From Calothrix anomala FACHB-343 (GTDB taxonomy: Bacteria; Cyanobacteriota; Cyanobacteriia; Cyanobacteriales; Nostocaceae), in assembly GCF_014696435.1 (NCBI RefSeq), contig NZ_JACJQG010000003.1, positions 62,001 to 126,000 of the forward strand: 64,000 nt of DNA, given 5' to 3'. Under the pieces are notes generated by a model, which worked only from the letters and a program-made list of their open reading frames with translations, searched no databases and was not told the origin of the DNA. Made by a program: the position numbers and the translations under genes. This document shows positions 54,808 through 63,686 of this stretch, one piece after another (the first letter of the stretch is position 1; every line of letters starts with the position of its first letter).

Positions 54808-57567
54808 ATGGACAACTGGCAATTTCTGATACAGAGACAGGGCGATCGCGCTTGGCATACCCTGGAATCGCCAAAAGGAGAAATTATAGAGGGTCGGTAT
54901 AGAGTTTTGGCTCGTTCTAACCGTCCTAATATAGATGTGGAAGTAAGGGTAATTCACTCCTCTACCCAAGAGGTACCACCTAAGCGGCGAATTCAAAAGC
55001 GATCGCGCCGTACTAATAATGAAGGCTTAATGGCGGTAATTCCCTATACCTACTTCAAACCAGGAATTTGGGAGTTGCAATGTTCTGGTGATTTGATGTC
55101 GGATATTCTCGGTAAATCTTGGCAGTACAATATCTATTTACGAGTTTTACCGCAGCAAACAGATGTCCAGGTAATTCCATCAGATGATAGTAATGATGTG
55201 TCATTGGATGCTGATGATGAATTAACAACGATTTCTGTTGTCAATTTGCTGGCAGGTAACTCAGTAGAATCTACATCTGTACAAAATTCATCTCTCAGCG
55301 AACCAAGACCGGCAATTACACCGCAAACTAGCTCTCAGACAAAGACGCCAGTTGAAGATCTGGAAGAAGATGTCATCATAGATCAACCTGTCAGCCCTGT
55401 GTGGGTTAGAGGCGCGACGGCAGAGCAAATTTTACAAAATTTAATAGATTTAGCTTTACCTAGCGGGGAATCGCTGTTAGATGAGGATCTGCTAGCAGAA
55501 CCGCAAATACAACCAGCATTACCACCATTATCGCTAAATTTAGAGCAAGAAACCTATGTTGCGCGTTGGGGTGAAGCTCTGACAATTAATGGGCGGGTAG
55601 AACTGCAAGAAAAAACGGATTGGGAGGTAGAGATTCCTTACTTAGAAAGTCTTTACTCTCTAGAAGTAAGAATTTCGCTGCGATCGCCTGTAAAATCTGA
55701 TATTTTGAATGAGGTTAGGCAATCATTACCGAATGAACTCTTGCCTTTTAATATTGAATCTTCAATTAATATTCCTGCTGATTGCGAATCAAAATTAATT
55801 TTAGCGGAAGTCAGTTTGTATGGTGCGCTGACTAATGTTGGTGAAGTGACACTTTTAGCTAGCCAGCCATTTACAATTACAGCAGATGTCAGCGAATTAC
55901 TGGCAATTACAGCCGCAGTTACTAATATTCCTGATCTTGAGGAATTAGAAGTTGCTGAAGTCCCTGAACGAGCTGCTGGAATTGATTTGTCACTGTTAAA
56001 TTTAGTCAAAGCTGTACCTTCAGATCAATCTCTGACTTTAGAAAATAAATTTTTACCGCCGGAAATTAAACCGCGATCGCGCAAAAAATCATTAGATAGT
56101 CATCGGGGGCTAGAATTGCCGAATATGCCGCCTCTACCGCCAATTAAGCCAGTGGATACGGCAATTTTGGCAGAATCTTTGACAGCAGAGGCGACAACCA
56201 CAGAACTTGCTACACAGCCAGAAAGCTTGGAGAAGGTGGAAACCTTAGCCGCTATCAATATGGAGCAATTAGTAATTAAAAATCGGCGCATGTCGATGCT
56301 GGCTACTACATTTCCATACTTGAAACCGTTAATGGCGGCGACAGATGAAGATGAAGTGGTTCAAAGTGAGGTTGTTGATACATCTAGCTTGCATTCGCCA
56401 AAAAACTCACAGATGCAGCATAATGCTTTAGCTGGGACTGAGAATACAACTGAGTTGTCGATTGACGATCAACAATCTCAGGTAACATCTGTGACAGAAG
56501 TATCTGTATCTCGACGTTCCAAGTTAATCGACGCTTATGTTGCAGAAGTTACTAACTCCCCTCGTCCGGAGTTAATTGACGATTTTGTCACACCAACAGC
56601 AACTCCACCTAGTTCGGAATTAATCGATGAGTCGATATCCCCAACAGAAACTCCGCCTAGTTCGGAATTAATCAATCGAGATGTACCCGCAACAGCAACT
56701 CCACCTAATGCAAAATTAGTGATTGAAGGTAATCCTTACTCTTCGCCACTGATTACAAAATGGCTAGAAAATCAAGGATTCACTTTACCGGAACCGATTC
56801 ATTTACAAGACCAAGACGAAGAGCGTGATGTTGTAGTATCTGAGACAATCACAACTCAACCAGAGCGTGTTTCTACTCAACCGGAAATGTCATCTATTGA
56901 TACCAATACTGAGGAGATTCCGTCAGATTGGTTAGCGATCGCCCAACAGGATTTAGAGTCAGCAGATAACCTGGCAAAAGCATATTCCACACCATCATTA
57001 CCAGTTCCCCCACCACCACCGCCACCGCGTTATCAAAAGATACCCCTACCTAAGCGGGAAGAAATTGTTGTAGATGATATTTATGTTGAAGAAGAACCGG
57101 AGGTAGAAATACCAGAAAATCTGCCTGTAGAAGAGGAAGTACCAGAGGTACCATTGATAGCAGAGCGATCGCCTTTACCGCGAATGGCTGGGCCTGTAGT
57201 CGAACTCTTACCCACACCAAAATTGTATGTACCAGAAGGCGAACTGATTGCCGGTTTATCTGTTAAGGTACGTTTGGAATTACCGCAAGTGTCTTCAGAA
57301 GTAATTTTGAAACTATGGATTGAAGATTGTCAAAGCCGTTGGTTAATTGATGGCCCCCACTTGCTGAAGAATTTGCAGACTAATTCTGGGGGAAGGTTGG
57401 AGGTGACGACGCAGTTAGATATTCCTTTTGGCTGTGTAGAAGTCCGCATTGAGGCGATCGCGCTGAACCCCGAAACCCAGCAGGAAAGCCATAAAGTATC
57501 GCTAACACGAGCTGTGATTCCACCCAATTTACCAACTTTGCAATTAGATGAATTATTAGGTATTTAG
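54808..57567 (+). CDS. Large hypothetical protein with internal repeats
   Basis: 919 residues from ATG 54808 (MDNWQFLIQRQGD); a TTG at 54793 precedes it. No family recognised. It has a beta-rich N-terminal domain (1-120: WELQCSGDLMSDILGKSWQY), a central beta domain (about 250-370), and a long disordered Ser/Thr/Pro/Glu region. That region carries a repeated block of about 17 residues (ELIDxxVxPTxTPPSS; nt 56515-56720) and a polyproline run. A C-terminal domain (about 800-910) has LYVPEGELIAGLSVKVRLEL and WLIDGPHLL. There is no signal peptide or membrane helix. The long open frame and ordinary codon use indicate a real gene. Confidence 0.8.
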   Translation: MDNWQFLIQRQGDRAWHTLESPKGEIIEGRYRVLARSNRPNIDVEVRVIHSSTQEVPPKRRIQKRSRRTNNEGLMAVIPYTYFKPGIWELQCSGDLMSDILGKSWQYNIYLRVLPQQTDVQVIPSDDSNDVSLDADDELTTISVVNLLAGNSVESTSVQNSSLSEPRPAITPQTSSQTKTPVEDLEEDVIIDQPVSPVWVRGATAEQILQNLIDLALPSGESLLDEDLLAEPQIQPALPPLSLNLEQETYVARWGEALTINGRVELQEKTDWEVEIPYLESLYSLEVRISLRSPVKSDILNEVRQSLPNELLPFNIESSINIPADCESKLILAEVSLYGALTNVGEVTLLASQPFTITADVSELLAITAAVTNIPDLEELEVAEVPERAAGIDLSLLNLVKAVPSDQSLTLENKFLPPEIKPRSRKKSLDSHRGLELPNMPPLPPIKPVDTAILAESLTAEATTTELATQPESLEKVETLAAINMEQLVIKNRRMSMLATTFPYLKPLMAATDEDEVVQSEVVDTSSLHSPKNSQMQHNALAGTENTTELSIDDQQSQVTSVTEVSVSRRSKLIDAYVAEVTNSPRPELIDDFVTPTATPPSSELIDESISPTETPPSSELINRDVPATATPPNAKLVIEGNPYSSPLITKWLENQGFTLPEPIHLQDQDEERDVVVSETITTQPERVSTQPEMSSIDTNTEEIPSDWLAIAQQDLESADNLAKAYSTPSLPVPPPPPPPRYQKIPLPKREEIVVDDIYVEEEPEVEIPENLPVEEEVPEVPLIAERSPLPRMAGPVVELLPTPKLYVPEGELIAGLSVKVRLELPQVSSEVILKLWIEDCQSRWLIDGPHLLKNLQTNSGGRLEVTTQLDIPFGCVEVRIEAIALNPETQQESHKVSLTRAVIPPNLPTLQLDELLGI

Positions 57568-57679
57568 ACATGCCTAGCAACTGCGGCTGTGTTAAAAATC
57601 TTTAGAATTTAAAAAATGAGACAGAATTTGCAGTAAGCTCATCTTGAATTGAAGTTTAATTTAACAGGAATCATTGACT

Positions 57680-57820
57680 ATGGTATCTCAACTTTTGCCT
57701 TCGATTTTGGCTAGTACTTCCTACCTACCTGCTCTGTTCGTTCCCATCATTGGTTGGGGCGTACCCATCGCCGTATTTGCGTTTTTGTTTCTATACATTG
57801 AACGCGAAGATATTGCCTAA
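57680..57820 (+). CDS. psaI: Photosystem I reaction center subunit VIII (PsaI)
   Basis: A 46-residue single-helix PSI subunit that contacts PsaL and supports trimer or tetramer organisation. The sequence begins MVSQLLPSILA, has the membrane helix (FVPIIGWGVPIAVFAFLFLY) and ends IEREDIA, the hallmark C-terminus of PsaI. A strong terminator follows. It converges on the psbEFLJ operon. Confidence 0.95.
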   Translation: MVSQLLPSILASTSYLPALFVPIIGWGVPIAVFAFLFLYIEREDIA

Positions 57821-57871
57821 TTGAGTAATAGCTCAATTAACCAACAACTAATGACCCATTAATAATTAATA

Positions 57872-57903
57872 CCGCCCATCTCAGTGAGATGGGCGGTTTT
57901 TTC
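57872..57903. terminator. Strong intrinsic terminator between psaI and psbJ
   Basis: CCGCCCATCTCA and TGAGATGGGCGG are perfectly complementary around a single G, followed by TTTTTT. The symmetric stem could serve both converging units. Confidence 0.92.
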
Positions 57904-57969
57904 ATAATGCTGATTTCTAAACAAGTGCTAGAGAATCTACACTAATTACGGTATTGGCTCTAGCTAATA

Positions 57970-58089
57970 TTAAAGTGAAGAACCGATTCCGGCATAGGCT
58001 CCGTAAAAGAAAATGCCGACAACAGTTATTACACCTAAACCTGCGATCGTAGCGACGACCCACAGAGGAATTCTCCCACTTCCAGACAC
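57970..58089 (-). CDS. psbJ: Photosystem II protein PsbJ
   Basis: 39-residue one-helix PSII subunit. The start is GTG with GGAGG upstream (on the minus strand, 58097-58101 region). The product begins [19 protein letters not shown], continues with the membrane helix and [13 protein letters not shown]. Last gene of psbE-psbF-psbL-psbJ. PsbJ helps electron flow at the QB site and assembly. Confidence 0.95.
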   Translation of the reverse strand: MSGSGRIPLWVVATIAGLGVITVVGIFFYGAYAGIGSSL

Positions 58090-58159
58090 AGTTTTCTCCT
58101 CCCTTTACAACAAATCAACGCAAGTTGAATAAACGAATGATTAACAAACTTTGTTCCAG

Positions 58160-58279
58160 TTAGTTAAAGAAGTAACTGGAGAACAGAATACCCAGAACAA
58201 AAACTAGTAGTAGTCCCAGGTACAGAGAAGTCCGGTTGAGTTCTACCGGCTGATTATTGGGATTGGGCGTTCTTTCCAT
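58160..58279 (-). CDS. psbL: Photosystem II protein PsbL
   Basis: 39-residue one-helix PSII subunit: [20 protein letters not shown] followed by the helix and the invariant SSYFFN end. It is needed for QA function and dimer formation. It lies 9 bp after psbF. Confidence 0.96.
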   Translation of the reverse strand: MERTPNPNNQPVELNRTSLYLGLLLVFVLGILFSSYFFN

Positions 58280-58288
58280 GAGTTGCTC

Positions 58289-58426
58289 CTAGCGTTGAAT
58301 AAACTGCATTGCGGCGATCGCGCCCAAGAAGAAGACAGTTGGCACACCTAAGGTGTGAACTGCAAGCCATCTAACTGTAAAAATTGGATAGGTAACTGGT
58401 TGATTGATGTTGTTGCCGCTAGTCAT
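58289..58426 (-). CDS. psbF: Cytochrome b559 beta subunit
   Basis: 45 residues: [20 protein letters not shown], then LAVHTLG with heme ligand H24, and the end AAMQFIQR. It pairs with PsbE to hold the b559 heme at the edge of the PSII reaction centre. ATG at 58426, nine bases after psbE. Second gene of the conserved psbEFLJ operon. Confidence 0.96.
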   Translation of the reverse strand: MTSGNNINQPVTYPIFTVRWLAVHTLGVPTVFFLGAIAAMQFIQR

Positions 58427-58435
58427 GATTTCAAA

Positions 58436-58684
58436 CTACTTTCCGATAAAGTTTTCAACTTGCTTTTTAGCTTCAAAGCGGTTGTTCACAATAGGAACTT
58501 CTTGACGTACTTCGGTGAAATACTCGTTAGGACGGGGTGTGCCAAAAACATCATAAGCCAGTCCGGTGCTGACAAATAACCAACCAGCGATAAATAATGC
58601 TGGGATGGTGATGCTGTGAATTACCCAGTAACGAATGCTGGTAATAATGTCCGAAAACGGACGCTCTCCAGTGGTACCTGACAT
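58436..58684 (-). CDS. psbE: Cytochrome b559 alpha subunit
   Basis: 82 residues, with the heme ligand H23 in [13 protein letters not shown], one membrane helix ([19 protein letters not shown]) and the lumenal tail ending QVENFIGK. Essential for PSII assembly. First gene of psbEFLJ; candidate promoter just upstream. The ycf48 and rubA genes upstream on the same strand are PSII assembly factors, a conserved cyanobacterial cluster. Confidence 0.98.
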   Translation of the reverse strand: MSGTTGERPFSDIITSIRYWVIHSITIPALFIAGWLFVSTGLAYDVFGTPRPNEYFTEVRQEVPIVNNRFEAKKQVENFIGK

Positions 58685-58720
58685 CGAGTTTTTACCTTTG
58701 CAAAGACAGTTATTGAGTTT

Positions 58721-58751
58721 ATTATCCTACAAAGTTTAGAAAGAGTTACAA
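58721..58751 (-). promoter_or_regulatory. psbE: Candidate sigma70-type promoter of psbEFLJ
   Basis: On the minus strand TTGTAA (-35) and GATAAT (-10) are separated by 19 bp, about 37 bp before the psbE ATG. The boxes are near consensus but the spacing is long. Confidence 0.4.
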
Positions 58752-58802
58752 CTTGCAACTTCCTTCTCATAAATCTGGATAATTACATAGGCGATTGTGG
58801 CC

Positions 58803-59825
58803 CTAAGCAGGCTCGGAAGCGGCAGTTGCGGCTACATTGGGATTATATTTTAGTAAAATACCGCGATCGCCAATAATAAATCCTTGGTTGGGCTGGAAAA
58901 ACACGATCTTGTAAAAATTAGCCGCTACTGTTTCCACATCCCGGTCTTTTTCCCAAGTTTTACCACCATCAGCACTGTGCAGTAAATTACCGCTACCGCC
59001 ACCAACCCAAATGTCATTAGGCGTGCGATAAGCTAAATCCAGTAAACCCCAGCTAGTAGATAATTCGGGATTTTGTGCTTCTTGCCACTCATCGGGTTTT
59101 GTTGGGTCACTAAATTGTACCTGACCGCCCCGTGCTAGCATCCACATTTGCCCATCTTCAGCAAAGCCCATGTTCTCTACGCGACGAGAACTATTGCGGT
59201 TATGGGGTACCCAAGCATTTTGTCCTGGTTCCCAAGTAGAGTAAAAGCTACCTTTGGCAGAAACAGCGACATATTTACCATCGATAGAACGTTCTAGGTT
59301 ACGTACCACACCCACTGCTGCTTCTACTTGAGCTTTCCAGTTTTTACCGCCATCTTGGGTTTGATAGATAGCGCCCACATCAGTAGCCATTTCAGCTGCG
59401 TTTGGCCCCAAAGCGCTGACACTAATCGGATTACCAGGTAATTTTTCACTCAGAGCAATCCGCGACCAAGAACGACCTTCATCAGTAGTATGCAGTAGCA
59501 AACCAGGCTCGCCTGCAATCCACCCTTCTTTACCCGCAAAACTTACAGCATCAAAGCGATACCTAGAGTCATCAAGTTCTAGATTTAAGGGTTTCCAAGT
59601 ATCACCGCCATCATTAGTTTCTAAAATTGTGGCGTTGCTACCTACTAAGTAACCATGCTGGGGATTTTCTGTAAAAGCAATATCTAACAGCTTTGCTTCT
59701 GTGGGGACAGAAATAACTGCCCAGGGGTTATAGCTAGTAGAGGGAACTTTGCTACAACCTATACACATCAGGACAACTATCAACAAGGCAAATATTCGTT
59801 GCCAACCTTTTAAAATTGCTTGCAT
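58803..59825 (-). CDS. ycf48: Photosystem II assembly factor Ycf48 (HCF136 homologue)
   Basis: 340-residue lipoprotein: signal LLIVVLMCIGC with the lipobox cysteine, then a seven-bladed beta propeller with repeated DGGKTW/DEGRSW Asp-box-like motifs (NDGGDTWKPLNL, TDEGRSWSRIAL, QDGGKNWKAQV, ADGGKTWEKD). It binds early D1 on the lumenal side and helps build the PSII reaction centre. It sits upstream of psbE and downstream of rubA on the same strand. Confidence 0.96.
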   Translation of the reverse strand: MQAILKGWQRIFALLIVVLMCIGCSKVPSTSYNPWAVISVPTEAKLLDIAFTENPQHGYLVGSNATILETNDGGDTWKPLNLELDDSRYRFDAVSFAGKEGWIAGEPGLLLHTTDEGRSWSRIALSEKLPGNPISVSALGPNAAEMATDVGAIYQTQDGGKNWKAQVEAAVGVVRNLERSIDGKYVAVSAKGSFYSTWEPGQNAWVPHNRNSSRRVENMGFAEDGQMWMLARGGQVQFSDPTKPDEWQEAQNPELSTSWGLLDLAYRTPNDIWVGGGSGNLLHSADGGKTWEKDRDVETVAANFYKIVFFQPNQGFIIGDRGILLKYNPNVAATAASEPA

Positions 59826-59857
59826 CAGTATTTTTTATTTCGTAATTGTTTCTCAAT

Positions 59858-59955
59858 TTGTCAGTTGTGAGTTGTCATGGGGAATAGGGCATGGGGCATT
59901 GGGCATTTGTTAATTTATTTCCCTTGTCCTCCTTGTCCTCCTTGTCCTCCACGTC
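59858..59955. repeat. GGGCATT and TTGTCCTCC repeats
   Basis: Short runs of TGTCA, GGGCAT(G/T) units (59885-59908) and a TTGTCCTCC array (59924-59952) between rubA and ycf48. Confidence 0.8.
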
Positions 59956-59993
59956 TCCCTCATGCTTATGGGTGGAGATGTTTAACTAAGTAT

Positions 59994-60338
59994 CTATTGT
60001 AACCCGTAGAGACTGATAAAAAATAAGAAGGCCAGTGCCAAAGCGCCGAAAATCAAGAGGTTTTTTTGGGTTGGGGTCAAGGTGTTGACACCTAAACCGT
60101 AACCCAGATTTTCCCGAAAGCCTGATACTTGACCTGCTGGGCCGATACTAGTGAAAGCTTGTTTTTTTGCACTGCATACAGGACAGCGCCAATTTATAGG
60201 CAGATCTGCGAAGGGTATTCCTGAGGGAATATCATGTTTGTCGTCTCCCTTTTCAGGTTCGTAGACGTAACCGCAGGCACGACACTCATAGCGGTCTAAT
60301 GCTTGAGTATCAACAGCTTGTTCGCTTTGTTCGCTCAT
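59994..60338 (-). CDS. rubA: Membrane-anchored rubredoxin RubA
   Basis: 114 residues. The rubredoxin iron site is C19-x-x-C22 (ECRACGYVYEP) and C52-x-x-C55 (RCPVCSAKK). A C-terminal membrane helix (LLIFGALALAFLFFISLYGL) anchors it to the thylakoid, with the Fe domain on the cytosolic side. RubA is required for early PSII assembly in cyanobacteria and plants. It heads the rubA-ycf48-psbEFLJ cluster and is divergent to ndhCKJ. Confidence 0.96.
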   Translation of the reverse strand: MSEQSEQAVDTQALDRYECRACGYVYEPEKGDDKHDIPSGIPFADLPINWRCPVCSAKKQAFTSIGPAGQVSGFRENLGYGLGVNTLTPTQKNLLIFGALALAFLFFISLYGLQ

Positions 60339-60478
60339 TGCTTAGGCCTCACAGAGGAGCAAATATTAAATATACGTTACAAATTATGACATAACTGTTA
60401 GACTTTTCTATCACAACTAAAAACGAATCAAATACCTTCAGTACTTCTGTTTCCCAGATTTCAGAAAAGCCTAAAAGA

Positions 60479-60484
60479 TATAAT
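60479..60484 (+). promoter_or_regulatory. ndhC: Candidate -10 box upstream of ndhC
   Basis: A perfect TATAAT 50 bp before the ndhC start in an AT-rich stretch. No good -35 is present at 17 bp, so this is only a suggestion. Confidence 0.33.
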
Positions 60485-60534
60485 GTAAAAGAAAGTTACA
60501 GCGTTATTTACACCATAAGCGGTAGATATCCATT

Positions 60535-60897
60535 GTGTTTGTTCTCAGCGGTTACGAGTACCTTCTAGGCTTTCTCATTATCTGTAGCCTAGTGCCTGCC
60601 CTGGCGCTCTCAGCGTCCAAGCTCCTACGACCCAGTGGCAAAAGTGCGGAACGGCGCACCACTTATGAATCCGGAATGGAACCCATTGGTGGAGCCTGGA
60701 TTCAGTTCAACATCCGCTACTATATGTTTGCCCTGGTTTTTGTCGTCTTTGATGTGGAAACTGTGTTTTTGTATCCTTGGGCGGTAGCTTTCCACCGTCT
60801 AGGGCTATTGGCATTCATTGAAGCGCTAATTTTTATTGCAATTCTTGTAATCGCCTTAGTTTACGCATGGCGTAAAGGAGCTTTGGAATGGTCTTGA
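60535..60897 (+). CDS. ndhC: NAD(P)H-quinone oxidoreductase subunit 3
   Basis: 120-residue membrane subunit of NDH-1 (three helices). The signature loop [20 protein letters not shown] with its conserved Glu-Ser-Gly is present, as is [13 protein letters not shown]. The GTG start gives the family beginning [12 protein letters not shown]. First gene of ndhC-ndhK-ndhJ; its last 10 bases overlap ndhK. NDH-1 carries out cyclic electron flow, respiration and CO2 uptake in cyanobacteria. Confidence 0.97.
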   Translation: MFVLSGYEYLLGFLIICSLVPALALSASKLLRPSGKSAERRTTYESGMEPIGGAWIQFNIRYYMFALVFVVFDVETVFLYPWAVAFHRLGLLAFIEALIFIAILVIALVYAWRKGALEWS

Positions 60898-61625
60898 ATT
60901 CTAATTTAACAACCCAGGACAAAGAGCGCATCATCAACCCGATTGAGCGTCCCAGCGTCACTCAAGACCTTTCAGAAAACGTAATTCTGACTACGGTTGA
61001 TGACCTTTACAACTGGGCCCGGCTTTCTAGTTTGTGGCCGTTGCTATTTGGTACGGCTTGCTGCTTTATTGAATTTGCAGCTTTAATCGGCTCTCGGTTC
61101 GACTTTGACCGTTTTGGGCTAATTCCTCGTTCTAGCCCCCGCCAAGCCGATTTAATCATTACTGCTGGCACAATTACTATGAAGATGGCACCCCAATTGG
61201 TACGTCTTTATGAACAAATGCCAGAGCCAAAGTATGTGATTGCGATGGGAGCTTGTACAATTACAGGCGGGATGTTTAGCGTTGATTCCCCCACGGCTGT
61301 GCGTGGAGTTGATAAACTCATTCCTGTAGATGTGTACTTACCTGGTTGTCCGCCGCGTCCAGAAGCGATTATTGACGCAATTATTAAGCTGCGGAAGAAG
61401 ATAGCTAATGATTCCATTCAAGAACGGGATCAAATTAAGCAAACCCACCGCTATTACAGCACAACTCATAATCTCAAGCCAGTAGAGCAAATTTTAACTG
61501 GTAAGTATATGCAGTCGGATACCCGCTTTACACCACCGAAAGAATTGGCGGAAGCGATTGGTTTACCAGTTCCACCTGCTTTATTGACATCCCAAAAACA
61601 AAAGGAGGGAACTAACCGTGGCTGA
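60888..61625 (+). CDS. ndhK: NAD(P)H-quinone oxidoreductase subunit K
   Basis: 245-residue subunit holding the N2-type [4Fe-4S] cluster. Ligands are the tandem Cys of [11 protein letters not shown], the Cys in [14 protein letters not shown] and the Cys in [13 protein letters not shown]. The C-terminal tail ([17 protein letters not shown]) is the cyanobacterial extension. Overlaps ndhC by 10 bp and ndhJ by 8 bp, so translation is coupled. Confidence 0.98.
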   Translation: MVLNSNLTTQDKERIINPIERPSVTQDLSENVILTTVDDLYNWARLSSLWPLLFGTACCFIEFAALIGSRFDFDRFGLIPRSSPRQADLIITAGTITMKMAPQLVRLYEQMPEPKYVIAMGACTITGGMFSVDSPTAVRGVDKLIPVDVYLPGCPPRPEAIIDAIIKLRKKIANDSIQERDQIKQTHRYYSTTHNLKPVEQILTGKYMQSDTRFTPPKELAEAIGLPVPPALLTSQKQKEGTNRG

Positions 61626-62145
61626 TGAAGAATCTAAGCCAGTACCAGCAGCAGAAGAGTCTCTGGTAAAAGCCGGGAAAGTTTCCCAGTGGTTGACGGA
61701 AAATGGCTTTGACCATGAGGTTTTAGCACCTGATGTCAACGGGGTAGAGATAATTAAGGTAGAGTCAGATTTTTTACTCCCTATCTCTACAGCTTTATAT
61801 GCTTACGGGTTTAATTATCTCCAGTTTCAAGGTGGTATTGACCTGGGCCCTGGACAAGATTTGGTGAGCGTATATCACTTAATTAAAGTAGGTGATAATA
61901 GCGATCGCCCTGAAGAAATCCGCTTGAAGGTGTTCTTACCACGGGAAAACCCTACAGTGCCTTCAGTGTACTGGATTTGGAAGACCGCAGACTGGCAAGA
62001 GCGCGAGTCTTATGATATGTTCGGCATTGTCTATGAAGGACACCCTAATCTAAAGCGGATTTTAATGCCTGAGGATTGGGTAGGCTGGCCTTTGCGGAAG
62101 GATTACATCTCGCCTGATTTCTACGAGTTGCAAGACGCTTACTAG
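61618..62145 (+). CDS. ndhJ: NAD(P)H-quinone oxidoreductase subunit J
   Basis: 175-residue peripheral-arm subunit (30-kDa subunit family). Signatures are [40 protein letters not shown] and [20 protein letters not shown] at the end. GTG start, preceded by AAGGAGG inside ndhK. Last gene of ndhCKJ; a GC-rich hairpin follows. Confidence 0.97.
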   Translation: MADEESKPVPAAEESLVKAGKVSQWLTENGFDHEVLAPDVNGVEIIKVESDFLLPISTALYAYGFNYLQFQGGIDLGPGQDLVSVYHLIKVGDNSDRPEEIRLKVFLPRENPTVPSVYWIWKTADWQERESYDMFGIVYEGHPNLKRILMPEDWVGWPLRKDYISPDFYELQDAY

Positions 62146-62198
62146 ACAGTGTTGATTGCTGAGTGTCAGCAGTGAGAATTGTGTTATCTCATCCCTAA

Positions 62199-62232
62199 CC
62201 CCTCTCCGGCGGCGGAGGGGGGTATTGTTTTT
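62199..62232 (+). terminator. Candidate ndhCKJ terminator
   Basis: CCCCTC pairs with GAGGGG around a GC-rich loop, followed after seven bases by TTTTT. The CCCTAACCCCTCTCC sequence is also a frequent dispersed motif, so the role is uncertain. Confidence 0.45.
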
Positions 62233-62337
62233 AACACAAAGGTTCGCAAAGGAGGGGAGATATCTGATACCAATTCAAAATTCAAAATTCAAAATTCAAA
62301 ATTAAGAAAGCCAGATGTAATACCAATTCTCTGTGAA

Positions 62338-62410
62338 GCTGCACATTAACGCCCGCAGGCTAGAAGCCTGGGGCTAAACAAACAAAGCCTGCAAAAGCAG
62401 GCTAAATTAT
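62338..62410. repeat. Dispersed palindromic element, copy 2
   Basis: Inverted relative to 13131-13203: GCACATTAACGCCC, a hairpin (CAGGCTAGAAGCCTG), AACAAACAAAGCCTGC and AAGCAGGCT. Stem sequences differ from copy 1 but remain paired, showing compensatory change. Confidence 0.72.
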
Positions 62411-62609
62411 ATGCATCTTCATATTGAATTGGTATAACAAGGTTTCCAGACTTTGCATCTGTTGCTGAATTTTGGAGAATTGGTATAAATTGCATAACTA
62501 CTAATAAGGGCTGTCAACAGTCAACAGTCAACAGCCCTCACAATAGATAGATTGTGCAACTTAAAAGCAGATTAGCTTATCTGAGTGGGAGAATGCAGTC
62601 TAGATGTCA

Positions 62610-63611
62610 TCACCAAAATAGATGATTGAGGAAATTACGAAATAGCTTGATGCCAGTGGGTTCTTGGTAATTTGGCGGTAATAAAGCTAGCATTGCATTC
62701 TGTAATAATACTATGGCTGCATCGACTTCTTGACGCTTGGGTATGCTGCTGTGAGGAAAGTATAAAGGTTCGCCAAAGCGAATAGTTAATTTTTTCCGGA
62801 AAAATAGGTCATGAGTACCAATTAATGCTATAGGTACGATGGGTACGCCAGATTTAAGGGCGTAGATAACAGTACCCCGCTTTAAGGGAACGTGTAATTG
62901 ACCTTCAGTATCTCCTAATCTGCCTTCAGGAAAGAGAACTATACCATCACCCCGCTCTATGATTGTCATCACAATATTGTCTATTTGTCGTAGGGTTTGA
63001 ATATCTTTACCTGTAGGTACGTTCTCTTGAATTGCTGTGGCTAATTCTACTAAGTCTTGTCGTCCTGCTTGTGCTTGTGCAATTACAGCCGATTCTTCTT
63101 TCCAGATCCTAGCTAAAGGAATGACACCGCCAGCAAAGCGGAGGATGAGGCGTTTCCACCACTGATTGTAGAGTGTGCGAGCATCACCTAGTATGTAGTA
63201 GTAAGGATGGGGAGGAATTTCGCTGAGTAAGAGAAAGGGATCGATATGGTGAAGATGGTTAACAGCTAAAATTGCTGGTTTTTGCGGCAGTTTGTCTAAA
63301 TATTCTACTCGGATGCGAAAGCAAGTATGAATGAGCGATCGCAAAACGAAACGCCGCACTTCACCGCTAACTCTCGGTTCTGAATCTTCAACAGTCATGG
63401 CTGTTAATTGCTGGAGAGTTTTTGTCATCATTTCCCGCACAGATGGATCGACAGATGCGGCTAAACCTTCTCGTACTCGCTGGATGGCTGCGGCTGTTAT
63501 CGGTGGTAAACTGTGTGATTGTGTTTGCTTTTCTTGGACTGTAAAAGTTGCTTCTTCAGGGTAGTTTTTAATCACAAATTTTCTAAAATTATTTTTACTA
63601 TTGATAAGCAA
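62610..63611 (-). CDS. 1-acyl-glycerol-3-phosphate acyltransferase family (PlsC-like)
   Basis: 333-residue acyltransferase. The HxxxxD box is in LAVNHLHHIDPFLLL, the glycerol-phosphate box in VLFPEGRLGDTEG, and VPIVPIALIGTHDLFF follows. There is an N-terminal extension of about 85 residues, and a linker (TGKDIQTLRQIDNIVM) between the first two boxes longer than usual. Probable role: lysophosphatidic acid acylation for membrane lipid synthesis; cyanobacteria hold several paralogues, so another acyl acceptor is possible. Divergent to the alpha/beta hydrolase gene at 63687, also a lipid-type enzyme. Confidence 0.87.
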   Translation of the reverse strand: MLINSKNNFRKFVIKNYPEEATFTVQEKQTQSHSLPPITAAAIQRVREGLAASVDPSVREMMTKTLQQLTAMTVEDSEPRVSGEVRRFVLRSLIHTCFRIRVEYLDKLPQKPAILAVNHLHHIDPFLLLSEIPPHPYYYILGDARTLYNQWWKRLILRFAGGVIPLARIWKEESAVIAQAQAGRQDLVELATAIQENVPTGKDIQTLRQIDNIVMTIIERGDGIVLFPEGRLGDTEGQLHVPLKRGTVIYALKSGVPIVPIALIGTHDLFFRKKLTIRFGEPLYFPHSSIPKRQEVDAAIVLLQNAMLALLPPNYQEPTGIKLFRNFLNHLFW

Positions 63612-63686
63612 ATCATAGTTATTACAACTAGGTTATTCACCAATCTCTAGCGAGAAAATTTAAAAAAATTTCTCAAAATTAACAAT

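Larger units (their letters stand above)
62146..62609. other. Spacer after ndhJ with several repeats
   Basis: Contains the terminator candidate 62199-62232, AAAATTC heptads (62275-62303), the dispersed palindromic element 62338-62410, and GTCAACA units (62514-62534). No gene. Confidence 0.65.

Noticed and set aside
58375-58390. Homopolymer run in psbF that could be a frameshift
   Set aside because: The distances between the psbF start, its stop and the psbE stop fit an intact 45-residue frame, so psbF is called whole.
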